DNA from: Roseiarcus sp963780825
GTDB taxonomy: Bacteria > Pseudomonadota > Alphaproteobacteria > Rhizobiales > Beijerinckiaceae
DNA length: 64,000 bases
Assembly: GCA_963780825.1 (NCBI GenBank)
Contig: CAWADL010000014.1
Coordinates: 124,001 to 188,000 of the forward strand
Direction of reading: 5' to 3'
Shown: piece by piece, positions 26,899-36,303 of the stretch
How positions within the stretch are numbered: position 1 is the stretch's first letter
Layout: each line of letters starts with the position of its first letter
Program-made: the position numbers and the translations under genes
The notes under the pieces: model-generated
The model's database searches: none
What the model was told of the DNA's origin: nothing
The model's input: only the letters and a program-made list of their open reading frames with translations

Positions 26899-28550
26899 GA
26901 CTCCACCGCCCGGCCCTTTTGCGCAAACAGCCCGCGCGGCCGTTTCTGAATGAACAGAATGATGAACACCAGCAAGACGATCTGCCCCTGCACGGCGCCG
27001 ATGGTCGGCTCCAGTATTTTGTTGGCGAGCCCCAGCACAAAGGCGCCGAGCGCCGCGCCCCAGAGATTGCCGACGCCGCCGAACACGACCACCATGAAGC
27101 TATCGATGATGTAGCCCTGTCCAAGGTTGGGCGAGACGTTGTCGATCTGCGACAGCGCGACGCCTGCGATGCCAGCCACGCCCGAGCCGAGCGCGAACGC
27201 CATCATGTCGACCCGCACCGTCGAGATGCCCATCGCCGCGGCCATGCGACGGTTCTGCGTGACCGCTCGCATCTGCAAGCCGAACGAGGTCGCGCGCAGC
27301 ACGAACAACAGAAGCGCGAACACCAGCGCGGCAAGGATGATGATCCAGAGCCGGTTGTTGGTGATTTCGAGCCCGCCGACGTGATAGGCGCCGGAGAGGA
27401 ACGGCGGCGAGTAGACCTGTCGGTTGCTCGCGCCGAATATGCTGCGAACCGCTTGCTGCAGAATGAGCGAGACGCCCCAGGTGGCGAGCAGCGTTTCCAG
27501 CGGGCGACTGTAGAGCCAGCGGATGACGGAGCGTTCGATCACCATCCCGGCGCCGGCTGAAACCAGAAAGGCGAGCGGCAGCGCGAGCAGGACCGACCAA
27601 TTCCCCATCGATTCGGGAAGGATCATTTGCATGATGTAGGTCGCGTAGGCGCCGAGCATCACCATCTCGCCGTGCGCCATGTTGATGACGCCCATCACGC
27701 CGAAGGTGATGCCAAGGCCGATGGCCGCGAGCAACAGCACCGAGGCGGCGGAAATGCCGTACCAACCGTTCTGCGCCAGGCCCCACAGAAACAACGAACG
27801 ATCGATGTCCGAGATCGCTGCGTCCGCCGCCTTATGTACAGCAGGGTCGTCGTGTTTGGCCTCGATGTTCTTGACGAGGTTCTCGGCCGACTTGTCGCCG
27901 CGCCCAGCGAGCGCGCTCAGAGCGCGCAGCACGTCCGCGTTGCCGGCGTCGGGCATCGCGGAGATGATGGCCGCGCGCGCTTGCTCGAGCGTGGTCTTGG
28001 CGCCCGCGTCGGTCTCCTTTGAGAGTTGCGCGTCGACGGCGCCGAGCATCTTTGGATTGGGATTGTTGTAGGTTTCCTGCGCGGCTTGGATGCGGCGCTG
28101 CGGATCGGGAGCGCCGAGGCTCAGCGCGCCCATCGCCGCTTCGATGGATCGGCGCACGCCGTTGTTGACGCGCACTTTCCGCAAGCCGTCGATGCTGTCG
28201 ACCTTGGCGCCGGTCTTGGCGTCGAAGGCGTCGCCCGCGGCGGTCTGATAAACGATGCGCTTGTTGGCGTCGTCGGCGTAAAGCCGCCCGGCGCCGAGCG
28301 CCTCCAGGATTTCCGCGCCATGCGGCGGAGCCGCTGTCGCGACGGCCGCGACTCCCGCCTCGGTCTTGGGGAAACTGTCGGCCAAGAAATTCGCGAAGGC
28401 GTCGTCGACGGCGTCAGCGTGCGCCGCGCATGCAAACAGGGCGAAGAACAGGCCCGTGATCAGATGTATCCACGTACGGCGCCAAGTTCCGGAGGCCAGC
28501 ACGCCCATAAACGGGAAATGTTTGTTCACGTTGTCCCACCTGCGGCGCAT
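26895..28550 (-). CDS. urtB: Urea ABC transporter permease UrtB (long form)
   Basis: 551 residues from the ATG at 28550 (other starts at 28508 and 28610 are possible). The protein has a signal-like first segment ('WIHLITGLFFALFACAAHA'), then an extracytoplasmic helical domain of about 230 residues with 'DAKTGAKVDSIDGLRKVRVN' and 'RALSALAGRGDKSAENLV', and then a LivH-type permease: 'ITFGVMGVINMAHGEMVMLG', 'SRPLETLLATWGVSLILQQA', 'RAVTQNRRMAAAMGISTVRV' and 'FGGVGNLWGAALGAFVLGL'. The long form with the N-terminal domain is normal for proteobacterial UrtB. A palindromic repeat lies between it and urtA. Confidence 0.94.
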   Translation of the reverse strand: MRRRWDNVNKHFPFMGVLASGTWRRTWIHLITGLFFALFACAAHADAVDDAFANFLADSFPKTEAGVAAVATAAPPHGAEILEALGAGRLYADDANKRIVYQTAAGDAFDAKTGAKVDSIDGLRKVRVNNGVRRSIEAAMGALSLGAPDPQRRIQAAQETYNNPNPKMLGAVDAQLSKETDAGAKTTLEQARAAIISAMPDAGNADVLRALSALAGRGDKSAENLVKNIEAKHDDPAVHKAADAAISDIDRSLFLWGLAQNGWYGISAASVLLLAAIGLGITFGVMGVINMAHGEMVMLGAYATYIMQMILPESMGNWSVLLALPLAFLVSAGAGMVIERSVIRWLYSRPLETLLATWGVSLILQQAVRSIFGASNRQVYSPPFLSGAYHVGGLEITNNRLWIIILAALVFALLLFVLRATSFGLQMRAVTQNRRMAAAMGISTVRVDMMAFALGSGVAGIAGVALSQIDNVSPNLGQGYIIDSFMVVVFGGVGNLWGAALGAFVLGLANKILEPTIGAVQGQIVLLVFIILFIQKRPRGLFAQKGRAVES

Positions 28551-28611
28551 GAATTTCTCGGCGCCGCGGGCCCCCGCTAACGCAACTTGTGTGGTGCGGC
28601 TCGCTGACATC

Positions 28612-28719
28612 CGTCATTGCGAGCAAAGCGAAGCAATCCAGCTGCGCCGAGATCGAAAGTTTGCCGGAAAGGCCGGCGCTCTACGCCCTCTGGATTGCTT
28701 CGCTTCGCTCGCAATGACG
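28612..28719. repeat. Palindromic repeat, family A, inside the urt operon
   Basis: The left arm 'CGTCATTGCGAGCAAAGCG' with 'AAGCAATCCAG' and right arm 'CTGGATTGCTTCGCTTCGCT' with 'CGCAATGACG' are nearly perfect inverted copies around about 50 bases. It occupies the gap between urtA (ends 28769) and urtB, so the urt mRNA must contain a long stem just after urtA. Confidence 0.88.
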
Positions 28720-28768
28720 GCTAGCGGTCGGGCGCGCCCGACCGCCTTGTTATTCAACTGTCAACCAA

Positions 28769-30062
28769 TCAGCCGCCGCACTTCTTGGTGACCTTGTTGT
28801 AGTTGCCGCACTTCAGGTCGACCCAATCGGCGACGAGATCCTTCGAGCCTTCCAGATAAGGCGACCACGCGGCGCCCGGGACGAGATCCTTGGTCTGCCA
28901 CACCACGTCGAACTGGCCATCGGGGCGGATTTCGCCGATGAACACCGGCTTGGTGATGTGATGGTTCGGCAGCATCTTCGCCGTTCCGCCGGTCAGGTTC
29001 TTCTGCTCGGTGCCGGGCAGCGCGGCGATCACCTTGTCCGGATCGACCGTGCCGGCCTTCTCGACGGCTTTCACCCACATGTTGAAGCCGATGTAGTGCG
29101 CCTCCATCGGGTCGTTGGTGGTGCGGTTCGGCCTTCTTGGTGAAGGCGTGCCACTCGTCGATGAACGCCTTGTTCTCCGGCGTGCTGATCGATTCAAAGT
29201 AGTTCCACGCGGCCAGATGCCCGAGCAGCGGCTTGGTGTCGAGACCGGCGAGTTCTTCTTCGCCGACCGAGAAGGCGACGACGGGAATGTCGGTCGCCTT
29301 GATGCCCTGGTTGCCGAGCTCCTTATAGAACGGCACGTTGGCGTCGCCGTTGATGGTCGAGACCACCGCGGTCTTCTTGCCCGCCGAGCCGAACGCCTTG
29401 ATCTTCGTCACTTCCGTCTGCCAATCGGAGAAGCCGAACGGCGTGTAGTTGATCATGATGTCCTCAGGCGCGACGCCCTTGTACTTCAGATAGGCTTCGA
29501 GGATCTTGTTGGTGGTGCGCGGATAGACGTAGTCGGTGCCTTCGAGCACCCAGCGCTTCACAGAGCCGCCGTCCTCGCTCATCAGATAATCGACGGCCGG
29601 GATCGCCTGCTGGTTCGGCGCAGCGCCGGTGTAGAACACGTTGCGCTCGGACTCTTCACCCTCGTACTGCACGGGGTAGAACAGGATCGAGTTGAGCTCC
29701 TTGAACACGGGGAGCACGGACTTGCGCGACACCGAGGTCCAGCAGCCGAACACCACGGACACCTTGTCCTGCGCGATCAGCTCCTTGGCCTTTTCCGCGA
29801 ACAGCGGCCAGTTGGAGGCGGGGTCGACGACGACCGCTTCGAGTTTCTTGCCGAGCACGCCGCCCTTCTTGTTCTGCTCGTCGATCAGCATCAGCATGAC
29901 GTCTTTCAGCGTTGTCTCGCTGATCGCCATCGTGCCGGACAATGAATGTAGAATTCCAACCTTAATCGTGTCCTCCGCTCGCGCGGTGAGCGAAGTCAGC
30001 GCGGTCGCGCCAACAGCGAGCGCGGCAATAGCGCCCGTTACGAAACGCCTGGTCAAAGACAT
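28769..30062 (-). CDS. urtA: Urea ABC transporter substrate-binding protein UrtA
   Basis: About 430 residues, periplasmic. The N-terminus 'MSLTRRFVTGAIAALAVGA' with 'TARAEDTIKVGILHSLSGTM' is a signal peptide with a twin-arginine-like pair. UrtA-specific blocks are 'AISETTLKDVMLMLIDEQN', 'VDPASNWPLFAEKAKELI', 'VSVVFGCWTSVSRKSVLPVF' and 'NSILFYPVQYEGEESERNVF'. A shift near 29130 ('FTKKAEPH' versus 'RTTNDPMEAHYIGFNMW') must be corrected to reach the true end 'CGNYNKVTKKCGG'. First gene of the urt operon. No urease genes are in the window. Confidence 0.95.
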
Positions 30063-30214
30063 ATTTCACCCCGTGGTAGCCGAACGCGCGCGAGTTCGCG
30101 CAGTCGCTCGTGCGATGCGGGGTCGCAAAGCGCGTGCCAAAATTTCCGCGGGGAACGAAGCCGCGACTTGCGCGTATTCCGCGACGCTGCTGATGAAATC
30201 CTAGGCGCCGACGC

Positions 30215-30758
30215 TCACTTTGGCGCGCGTTTGCCCAGTATGCGTTGGAGCGTGCGCCGGTGCATGCTCAATTGGCGAGCGGTCTCCGAGACGTTGCGGT
30301 CGCAGGTTTCAAAGACGCGCTGGATATGCTCCCAGCGGGCGCGGTCGGCCGACATGGGGTGATCCGAGACTTTGCGGTCGCTCGTCGTCGTCAGCGGTGA
30401 GCGCGGCCAGAACCTCGTCGGCGTTGACCGGCTTGGCGAGATAATCATAGGCGCCGAGCTTGACCGCGGTCACAGCGGTGGTGATTGCGCCATAGCCGGT
30501 CAGGATGATCGCGCGCGCGTCCGGGCGTTTGTCCTTCAGGGCGCGCATGAGATCGAGGCCGCTGCCGTCGGCCAGTTTGAGATCGAATACCGCGTAGGCA
30601 GGCGCCGCATCGGCGAGCGCCGCCGCGCCGTCGGCGACCGAGTTCGCCGTCCTCGGCGAAAAACCGCGCGTAGCCAGAGCCCGCGCTAGCCGTTCGCAGA
30701 ACGGCTCGTCGTCATCGACAATGAGCAGGGATCGGTCGTCGAATTGCGGATTGGTCAT
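30215..30758 (-). CDS. regA: Redox response regulator RegA/ActR/PrrA type
   Basis: About 180 residues. Receiver: 'SLLIVDDDEPFCERLARALA', the phospho-acceptor Asp in 'AYAVFDLKLADGSGLDLMRA' and 'DARAIILTGYGAITTAVTAV', then 'KLGAYDYLAKPVNADEVLAA'. After a shift near 30375 comes the Fis-type helix-turn-helix 'MSADRARWEHIQRVFETCDR' with 'NVSETARQLSMHRRTLQRIL'. The last helix is the near-invariant recognition helix of RegA/PrrA/ActR/RegR. It starts 8 bases after the regB stop. In relatives this pair adjusts electron transport, CO2 and N2 fixation genes to redox state. Confidence 0.93.
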
Positions 30759-30766
30759 GAAGACCC

Positions 30767-32091
30767 CTAGATCGGTTCGAGGACGCCGGCGCGCGCTTCG
30801 GCGGCGAACTGCCGCCGCGGCCAGGAGACCGCCGCGACCGCGCCGTGATGCGGCGCCAAGCGATTGGCGATCCGCAGCTCAGCCCCTGTACGCTCCAGCA
30901 GCGCCTTTGAGATGAACAAGCCGAGCCCCAAACCGCCCGCGACCTCCGAATCCGCCGGACGGGCCGCGGCGCGATCGGAAATATAAGGCTCTCCGAGCCG
31001 GGACAGCACGGCGGGGGGAAACCCGGGTCCGTCGTCGACGACAGCGATCTCCACGCTCTCCTCGGTCCATCTCGCCTCGATCCGCACCTCGGCGCGGGCG
31101 AAGGACATGGCGTTCTCCACGAGATTGCGTAGCCCATATAAGCAGCGCCGGGTTGCGTGCGCAGGTCGGTCGCGGCTCGGCGCCTTCGGCCGACACGGCG
31201 ATGTCGATGTCCTGCAAGCGGTGCGGCCCGGCAAGCTCTTCGAGCAAGCGCGTCGATCTCCACGCTATCGAACGGCTCGACCGCCAGGCGGTTGGCGTTC
31301 GAGAGCTGCCCGAGGATGCCGCGGCATCGCTTCAGCTCCTGCCGAGCGAGGGCGAGGTCCTCGCCGCAGAGCGCGGTCACATCCGCCTGGTTGGCGAGTT
31401 CGTGGATGACCACCGTCAGCGTCGCGAGCGGCGTGCCGAGTTCGTGCGCCGCCGCTGCCGCCAGGCCGTCGAGCTGCGAGAGGTGCTGGGCGCGGGCAAG
31501 CATCAGCTCGGTCGCGGCGAGGGCTTCGGCGAGCTGTCGCGCCTCGCGGGCGACCTGGCTGCCATAGACCGATACGAACACCGCGCTGATCGCGATAGCG
31601 AGCAGAAAGCCGATCGTTTCGACGGGGGGTGGATCGACATAGAGCAGGCCCTGCTGCTTCAGCGGCACCCGCCAGAGCGCCAGCACGCAAGCGCAAAAAA
31701 TGGCGAACGCCAGCAGCTTGGCCGTCTCGGGCCAGCTCTGCGACACCGCGGAAATCATCGTCGGCGCCAGCAGGAGCATCGCAAACGGATTGGCCAAGCC
31801 GCCGGTGAGATACAGCATGATGCCGAGCTGGCCGATGTCGAAGGCCAGGATGTAGGTCGTGGTGGCTTCGTCGAGACGCCGGCCTTGGGGCACCCAAAGA
31901 CGGAGCGCGGCGTTGAAGGCGACCAGCGACCCGACGCAGATCGCGCTCGCGGTGTAGGGAAATTCGAGCCGCAACAGGAAGCTGGCCACCAGCAGCGCCG
32001 CGATCTGGCCGGCCGCGGCGATCCATCGCAGTCTGACGAGCGTCCCGACGCGCACGCGCCGAGCTTCATGGCCGAAGTCGGGCCTATCCAT
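30767..32091 (-). CDS. regB: Redox sensor histidine kinase RegB/ActS/PrrB type
   Basis: About 440 residues from the ATG at 32091. Six hydrophobic segments carry the quinone-binding signature 'GGLANPFAMLLLAPTMISAV'. The H-box 'LAAAAAHELGTPLATLTVVI' is the typical RegB phospho-acceptor site, followed by 'DLALARQELKRCRGILGQL', whose Cys matches the redox-active Cys of RegB. ATP-binding boxes are 'YGLRNLVENAMSFARAEV', 'VDDGPGFPPAVLSRLGEPYI' and 'GGLGLGLFISKALLERTGAE'. Shifts occur near 31247 and 31140. It is transcribed ahead of regA, the arrangement seen for actS-actR in rhizobia. Confidence 0.92.
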
Positions 32092-32121
32092 GATCAGCCG
32101 CCCTTGCCGTCGGGCCCCCAC

Positions 32122-32525
32122 GGGTTGAACGCATGTCCCTTTATGTTGGCGAGCGAAAGGTCAAGGCTACAGGGTCCCCACCTAGAAGCAGAGTGAAGAA
32201 ACAACCGGTCTTCCGGACAGAGCAGATTTCGGTGCCCCTTGTGAGGGAGGGACCTAACTTAGGCCTCGGCGAAGGCTTTGGTGTGATCGACGGGCTGCGG
32301 TCCTCTCCCCCCTTGTGGGGGAGGTTTGGGAGGGGGGTGGTGCGGCTTGGGCGTCCTTCTCAGGAAATGGCGGCTCTCCGGGGCTACCCCCCGCCCCGGC
32401 CCTCCCCCACAAGGGGGGAGGGAGTTCGCGGCGCCGGCGGTTCTCCAATCGCCAGCGCGACGATTTGTGCTTCGTTAACTGCGCCTTTTGAGCGCGCGTC
32501 GCCAAGGTTCGAAAGGAGGCGCCTC
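32122..32525. other. Gene-free 404-base gap between regB and sdhB
   Basis: No gene is seen. About 140 bases in the middle are a family B palindromic repeat. The left part would hold the regB promoter (minus strand) and the right part lies downstream of sdhB. No clear promoter boxes are recognised. Confidence 0.6.
32301..32440. repeat. Palindromic intergenic repeat, family B (copy 2)
   Basis: 'CTCTCCCCCCTTGTGGGGGA' on the left and 'CCCTCCCCCACAAGGGGGGA' on the right are inverted arms, with 'GGGCTACCCCCCGCCCCGG' and 'TCGCGGCGCCGGCG' shared with the copy at 892-1030. Confidence 0.85.
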
Positions 32526-33305
32526 TTACAGCCGGCGTTCCGTCATCATATTCTTGATATGCGCGATCGCCTTGGCCGGGTTCAGGTTCTTCGGACAGGT
32601 CTTCGCGCAATTCATGATCGTGTGACAGCGGTACAGCCGAAACGGATCCTCGAGGTTGTCGAGCCGTTCGCCCTGCGCCTCATCACGCGAATCAATCAGC
32701 CAGCGATAGGCCTGCAACAGCGCCGCCGGACCCAGATAGCGATCCCCGTTCCACCAATAGCTCGGGCACGACGTCGAGCAGGAGGCGCAGAGGATGCACT
32801 CGTAGAGTCCGTCGAGCTGCGAGCGATCCTCCGGCGTCTGCCGCCATTCCTTCTCAGGCGCCGGGGTCGTGGTTTTCAGCCACGGCTCGATCGAGGCGTG
32901 CTGGGCATAGAAATGCGTCAGGTCCGGCACAAGGTCTTTGACGACCTCCATGTGCGGCAGCGGATAGATTTTGATCGCCCCGTGGATCTCGTCCATGCCG
33001 CGCGTGCAGGCGAGCGTGTTCAAGCCGTCGATATTCATCGCACACGAGCCGCAGACGCCCTCGCGGCAGGAGCGGCGGAAGGTCAGCGTCGGGTCAATTT
33101 TGGACTTTATCCAGATCAGCGCGTCGAGCACCATCGGGCCGCAGTCCTCGCGGTCCACCTGGTAGACATCGATGTGCGGATTGCCGCCTTCGTCGGGGTT
33201 CCAACGGTAGATGCGGAATTCGGTCGTGCGTTTGGCGCCTTGCGACGCCGGCCACGTCTTGCCGGGCTTCGGGCGCGAATTTTCGGGCAAGGTGAGTTGG
33301 ACCAT
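32526..33305 (-). CDS. sdhB: Succinate dehydrogenase iron-sulfur subunit
   Basis: 259 residues, intact. SdhB carries electrons from FAD in SdhA to quinone. Cluster ligands: [2Fe-2S] in 'FRRSCREGVCGSCAMNIDGL' plus 'NTLAC', [4Fe-4S] in 'LYECILCASCSTSCPSYWW' and [3Fe-4S] in 'YRCHTIMNCAKTCPKNLNP', with 'AIAHIKNMMTERRL' at the end. The ATG at 33305 gives 'MVQLTLPENSRPKPGKTW', a typical alphaproteobacterial start. sdhC, sdhD and sdhA normally precede sdhB, but here the next gene upstream is rlpA on the opposite strand, so sdhB is on its own. Confidence 0.96.
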   Translation of the reverse strand: MVQLTLPENSRPKPGKTWPASQGAKRTTEFRIYRWNPDEGGNPHIDVYQVDREDCGPMVLDALIWIKSKIDPTLTFRRSCREGVCGSCAMNIDGLNTLACTRGMDEIHGAIKIYPLPHMEVVKDLVPDLTHFYAQHASIEPWLKTTTPAPEKEWRQTPEDRSQLDGLYECILCASCSTSCPSYWWNGDRYLGPAALLQAYRWLIDSRDEAQGERLDNLEDPFRLYRCHTIMNCAKTCPKNLNPAKAIAHIKNMMTERRL

Positions 33306-33479
33306 AGGGACGTCTCTTCGGCCGCGTGAACCCCGGCGCGCCCATCTGGCCGTGCGAACGGCAAAGGTCAACCATTACCAGATCGGCCTATGGTCGCAGG
33401 GGCGCCGCACGAAATTTCCAAACAGGGTTGATTTTGTGTGAATCAGCGCTAAAAAGTGTTCCAAAGGGGACGCAATTTG

Positions 33480-34266
33480 ATGCGTTGGGGCATTTTCGCG
33501 GCGTGCGCCGCCTTCATCTGCGGGGCTGCTTCGGCGGTCGCGGATGAGGCGTCGGCAACGGCTGCGGTTGCCGCGCATACGCAATTCAGCGCGGTAGGCA
33601 TCTCCTCCTACTACGGGGCGGAGTTCAACGGACGTCGCACCGCCGATGGCGAGATTTTCGACATGCACGGCCTCACCGCCGCGCACAAGACGCTGCCGAT
33701 TCCCTGCTACGCCCGCGTGACCAACCTCGACAACGGACGTTCGGTCGTCGTGCGCGTCAACGATCGTGGCCCCTATATCGCCGGGCGAATGCTCGATGTC
33801 TCCGAGCGCGTGGCGAAGCTGCTGGTGTTCAATGGGGGCATGTCGCGGGTGCGGCTGGACTACCTTGGCAAGGCGGGTCCCGCGGGCGCCGGCGACCAGC
33901 GCGCCTTGATGGCGAGCCTGCGACCGAGCGCCGAGAGTGCGCTTGTTGCGAGCGCCAAAGCGGCGCGGCCTGTCGACAGCGGAGTAACGGTCGCAGAGCG
34001 CAGCGCACCGGCGCTCGCCTACGCCAACGCGCCGCATAAGGCCCCCGCAGCGGCGGCGCTGGAAGCGGCCGTCCGGCCCGCTCCGGCCGCGCAGACCGAA
34101 GCAAGAGCCGCTGGCGATCGCCTCGCAGCTCGATGGCAGTGTGCGGCGGCTGGAGGCCGCCCTGGAGGCGGCGAACAACGCCGGCCAACATGCGGTCAAG
34201 TCGCTTTCGCCGTTTGGCGAACTTGTCGTCTCGCCGTTTAAGCGCCTCATCGAGGCATCCCGCTAG
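33480..34266 (+). CDS. rlpA: RlpA-like septal ring lytic transglycosylase
   Basis: About 261 residues. A signal peptide (residues 1-22) precedes a double-psi beta-barrel: 'GISSYYGAEFNGRRTADGEI' and 'FDMHGLTAAHKTLPIPCYAR' with 'VTNLDNGRSVVVRVNDRGPY' and 'IAGRMLDVSERVAKLL' contain the catalytic-type Asp and His of RlpA ('VNDRGPY', 'AAHKTLP'). An Ala/Pro-rich tail follows, without a SPOR domain. A shift near 34100 leads to the probable C-terminus 'FGELVVSPFKRLIEASR'. The ATG at 33480 has 'AAGGGGACG' before it. It is divergent from sdhB. Confidence 0.88.
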
Positions 34267-34287
34267 TCGCCGGAAACCAGGCGCCCT

Positions 34288-34359
34288 CTGGGACCGCGGA
34301 CGTCCCGTCCGCTATTTGGCTGCGCGCCTCGAGAGCGCGCGGGACGCGCGTGGTCCCAG
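34288..34359. repeat. Inverted repeat downstream of rlpA
   Basis: 'CTGGGACCGCGGACGTCCCG' (34288-34307) and 'CGGGACGCGCGTGGTCCCAG' (34340-34359) are imperfect inverted arms around about 32 bases. It lies between rlpA and pgi. Confidence 0.65.
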
Positions 34360-34461
34360 GAGCGACGGTAACACCTCTGTTCAGTTGCAATCCGCGGGAT
34401 ACGTCGGCACATTCCCGGCGAGCGTCACCCCTCCGGTTTTTAGACAGCAGGAAACGAGCGC

Positions 34462-36102
34462 ATGAGCCCATCCCTTGCCGAGACCTTCGCCGCGCTCAAA
34501 ACGCGCAAGCCAACTGTGCTGGCGCAACCCACCAGCGCCGCCTTCGCAGGCGACGCGCATCGCTTCGACAAATACCATGTCGTGTTCGACGACTTGCTGT
34601 TCGACTACTCCAAGCAGCGGATCGATGCGGAAACGCTCGGCTTACTGCATGCTCTGGCCGTCACCGCCGGCGTCGAGGCCAAGCGCGACGCCATGTTCCG
34701 CGGTGACCTCATCAACACCACCGAGAAGCGCGCCGTGCTGCATACGGCGCTGCGCAACCCCGACCCGACGCCCGTCGTGGTCAGCGGCCACGACTTCGCC
34801 CCGGAAATCGCCGCGACACGCGAGAGCATGCTGGCCTTCGCCAGCGACGTTCGCGAAGGCCGGCTCAAGGGCGCGAGCGGCAAGGCGATTACCGACGTCA
34901 TCAACATCGGCATCGGCGGCTCCGACCTCGGACCCGCCATGGCGGCCCGGGCGCTCGCGCCGTACGGAAAGCCGGGGCTTCGCTGCCATTTCGTCTCCAA
35001 CGTCGATGGCGCGGATATCCACGACACCCTGGCGGGGCTCGATGCCGCGACGACCCTATTCATCGTCTCCTCGAAGACGTTCACAACCTTGGAGACGATG
35101 ACCAACGCGAAGTCGGCCCGCGAGTGGATCGTCGGGGCGTTGGGTGAACCTTCGGTTGGCGCCCACTTCGCCGCCGTCTCCACCAACCTGGAGAAGGTGC
35201 GCGAATTCGGCATCGACGGCAAAAAGATGTTCGGGTTCTGGGACTGGGTCGGCGGCCGTTATTCCGTGTGGTCGAGCATCGGGCTTCCCGTGGCGATCGC
35301 CGTCGGCCCGGAGCGGTTCAAGGAGTTTCTGCAGGGCGGCCATGACATCGACGTGCATTTCCGCACGGCGCCGGCGCAGGCGAATATTCCGTTGATCATG
35401 GGTCTGCTCTCGGTCTGGAACCGCAACATCCTCGGCTCCGCCACGCAGACGGTGATCCCCTACGATCAGCGGCTCGGCCGGTTCCCTGCTTATCTCCAGC
35501 AGTTGCAGATGGAGAGCAACGGCAAGAGCGTGCAGCTCGACGGTTCGCCGGTTGAACATGAGACGGGCGCCGTCGTCTGGGGCGAGCCCGGCACGAACGG
35601 ACAGCACGCGTTCTTCCAGCTCATTCATCAGGGGACCGAAGTCTGCCCGGTGGATTTCCTCGTCGCCGCCAATCCGACCGACGCTGACAAGACGCATCAC
35701 GAATATCTGGTCGCCAATTGTCTGGCGCAGGGCGAAGCGTTGATGCGCGGACGAACCCGCGAGGAAGCGAAGGCGTTTCTGCAGGCGCAGGGCGTTGCGG
35801 ACGCTGAGGCCGAACGGCTAGCCCCGCACAAGCGGTTCCCTGGTAGTCGGCCGACCTCGACGTTCCTCTATCGCGAGCTGACGCCCCGCACGCTGGGCCG
35901 ACTGATTGCGCTCTATGAGCACAAGGTGTTCACGGAAGGGGTGATCTGGGGGATCAATTCGTTCGATCAATGGGGCGTTGAGCTGGGCAAGGAGCTGGCG
36001 TCGAAATTGGCGCCGGTCGTCATGGATCGCGCGGCGAAGACGGACCATCTCGATTCGTCGACAGCGGGGCTGGTCGCGCATCTGCGCAAGCTCGCGAAGT
36101 AG
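34462..36102 (+). CDS. pgi: Glucose-6-phosphate isomerase
   Basis: 546 residues, intact and full length. It interconverts glucose 6-phosphate and fructose 6-phosphate. Motifs: 'INIGIGGSDLGPAMAARAL', 'FIVSSKTFTTLETMTNAKSA', 'FGFWDWVGGRYSVWSSIGLP' (PGI signature 1 region), 'VVWGEPGTNGQHAFFQLIHQ' (catalytic Glu and Arg/His region) and 'GVIWGINSFDQWGVELGKEL' (signature 2). The ATG at 34462 follows 'CAGGAAACGAGCGC'. It stands alone between palindromic elements. Confidence 0.97.
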   Translation: MSPSLAETFAALKTRKPTVLAQPTSAAFAGDAHRFDKYHVVFDDLLFDYSKQRIDAETLGLLHALAVTAGVEAKRDAMFRGDLINTTEKRAVLHTALRNPDPTPVVVSGHDFAPEIAATRESMLAFASDVREGRLKGASGKAITDVINIGIGGSDLGPAMAARALAPYGKPGLRCHFVSNVDGADIHDTLAGLDAATTLFIVSSKTFTTLETMTNAKSAREWIVGALGEPSVGAHFAAVSTNLEKVREFGIDGKKMFGFWDWVGGRYSVWSSIGLPVAIAVGPERFKEFLQGGHDIDVHFRTAPAQANIPLIMGLLSVWNRNILGSATQTVIPYDQRLGRFPAYLQQLQMESNGKSVQLDGSPVEHETGAVVWGEPGTNGQHAFFQLIHQGTEVCPVDFLVAANPTDADKTHHEYLVANCLAQGEALMRGRTREEAKAFLQAQGVADAEAERLAPHKRFPGSRPTSTFLYRELTPRTLGRLIALYEHKVFTEGVIWGINSFDQWGVELGKELASKLAPVVMDRAAKTDHLDSSTAGLVAHLRKLAK

Positions 36103-36130
36103 GCGTAAGTTGATTGTTTCGCGCTTCCTC

Positions 36131-36277
36131 CGTCATTGCGAGCGAATCGAAGCAATCCAGCGCGGGGACCGGACGCCGCCGCTTCAGACAAGGGCACTTC
36201 TGCGGCAGTCGCGGCGGGTGAAAGGAACCGAAGCATCACGGCGCCAGCTGGATGGCTTCGCTTCGCTCGCAATGACG
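36131..36277. repeat. Palindromic repeat, family A
   Basis: Left arm 'CGTCATTGCGAGCGAATCGA' with 'AGCAATCCAGC' and right arm 'CTGGATGGCTTCGCTTCGCT' with 'CGCAATGACG', around about 85 bases. It lies between the convergent pgi and aminopeptidase genes. Confidence 0.85.
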
Positions 36278-36303
36278 GCAGGCGGTCCTAGCGGCGCCCT
36301 AGT

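Noticed and set aside
31153..32196. A 347-codon plus-strand frame opposite regB
   Set aside because: Antisense shadow of the histidine kinase; composition is typical of spurious frames.
32133..33329. A 398-codon plus-strand frame across the regB-sdhB gap and sdhB
   Set aside because: It covers a repeat and the antisense of sdhB; no motif or ribosome site.
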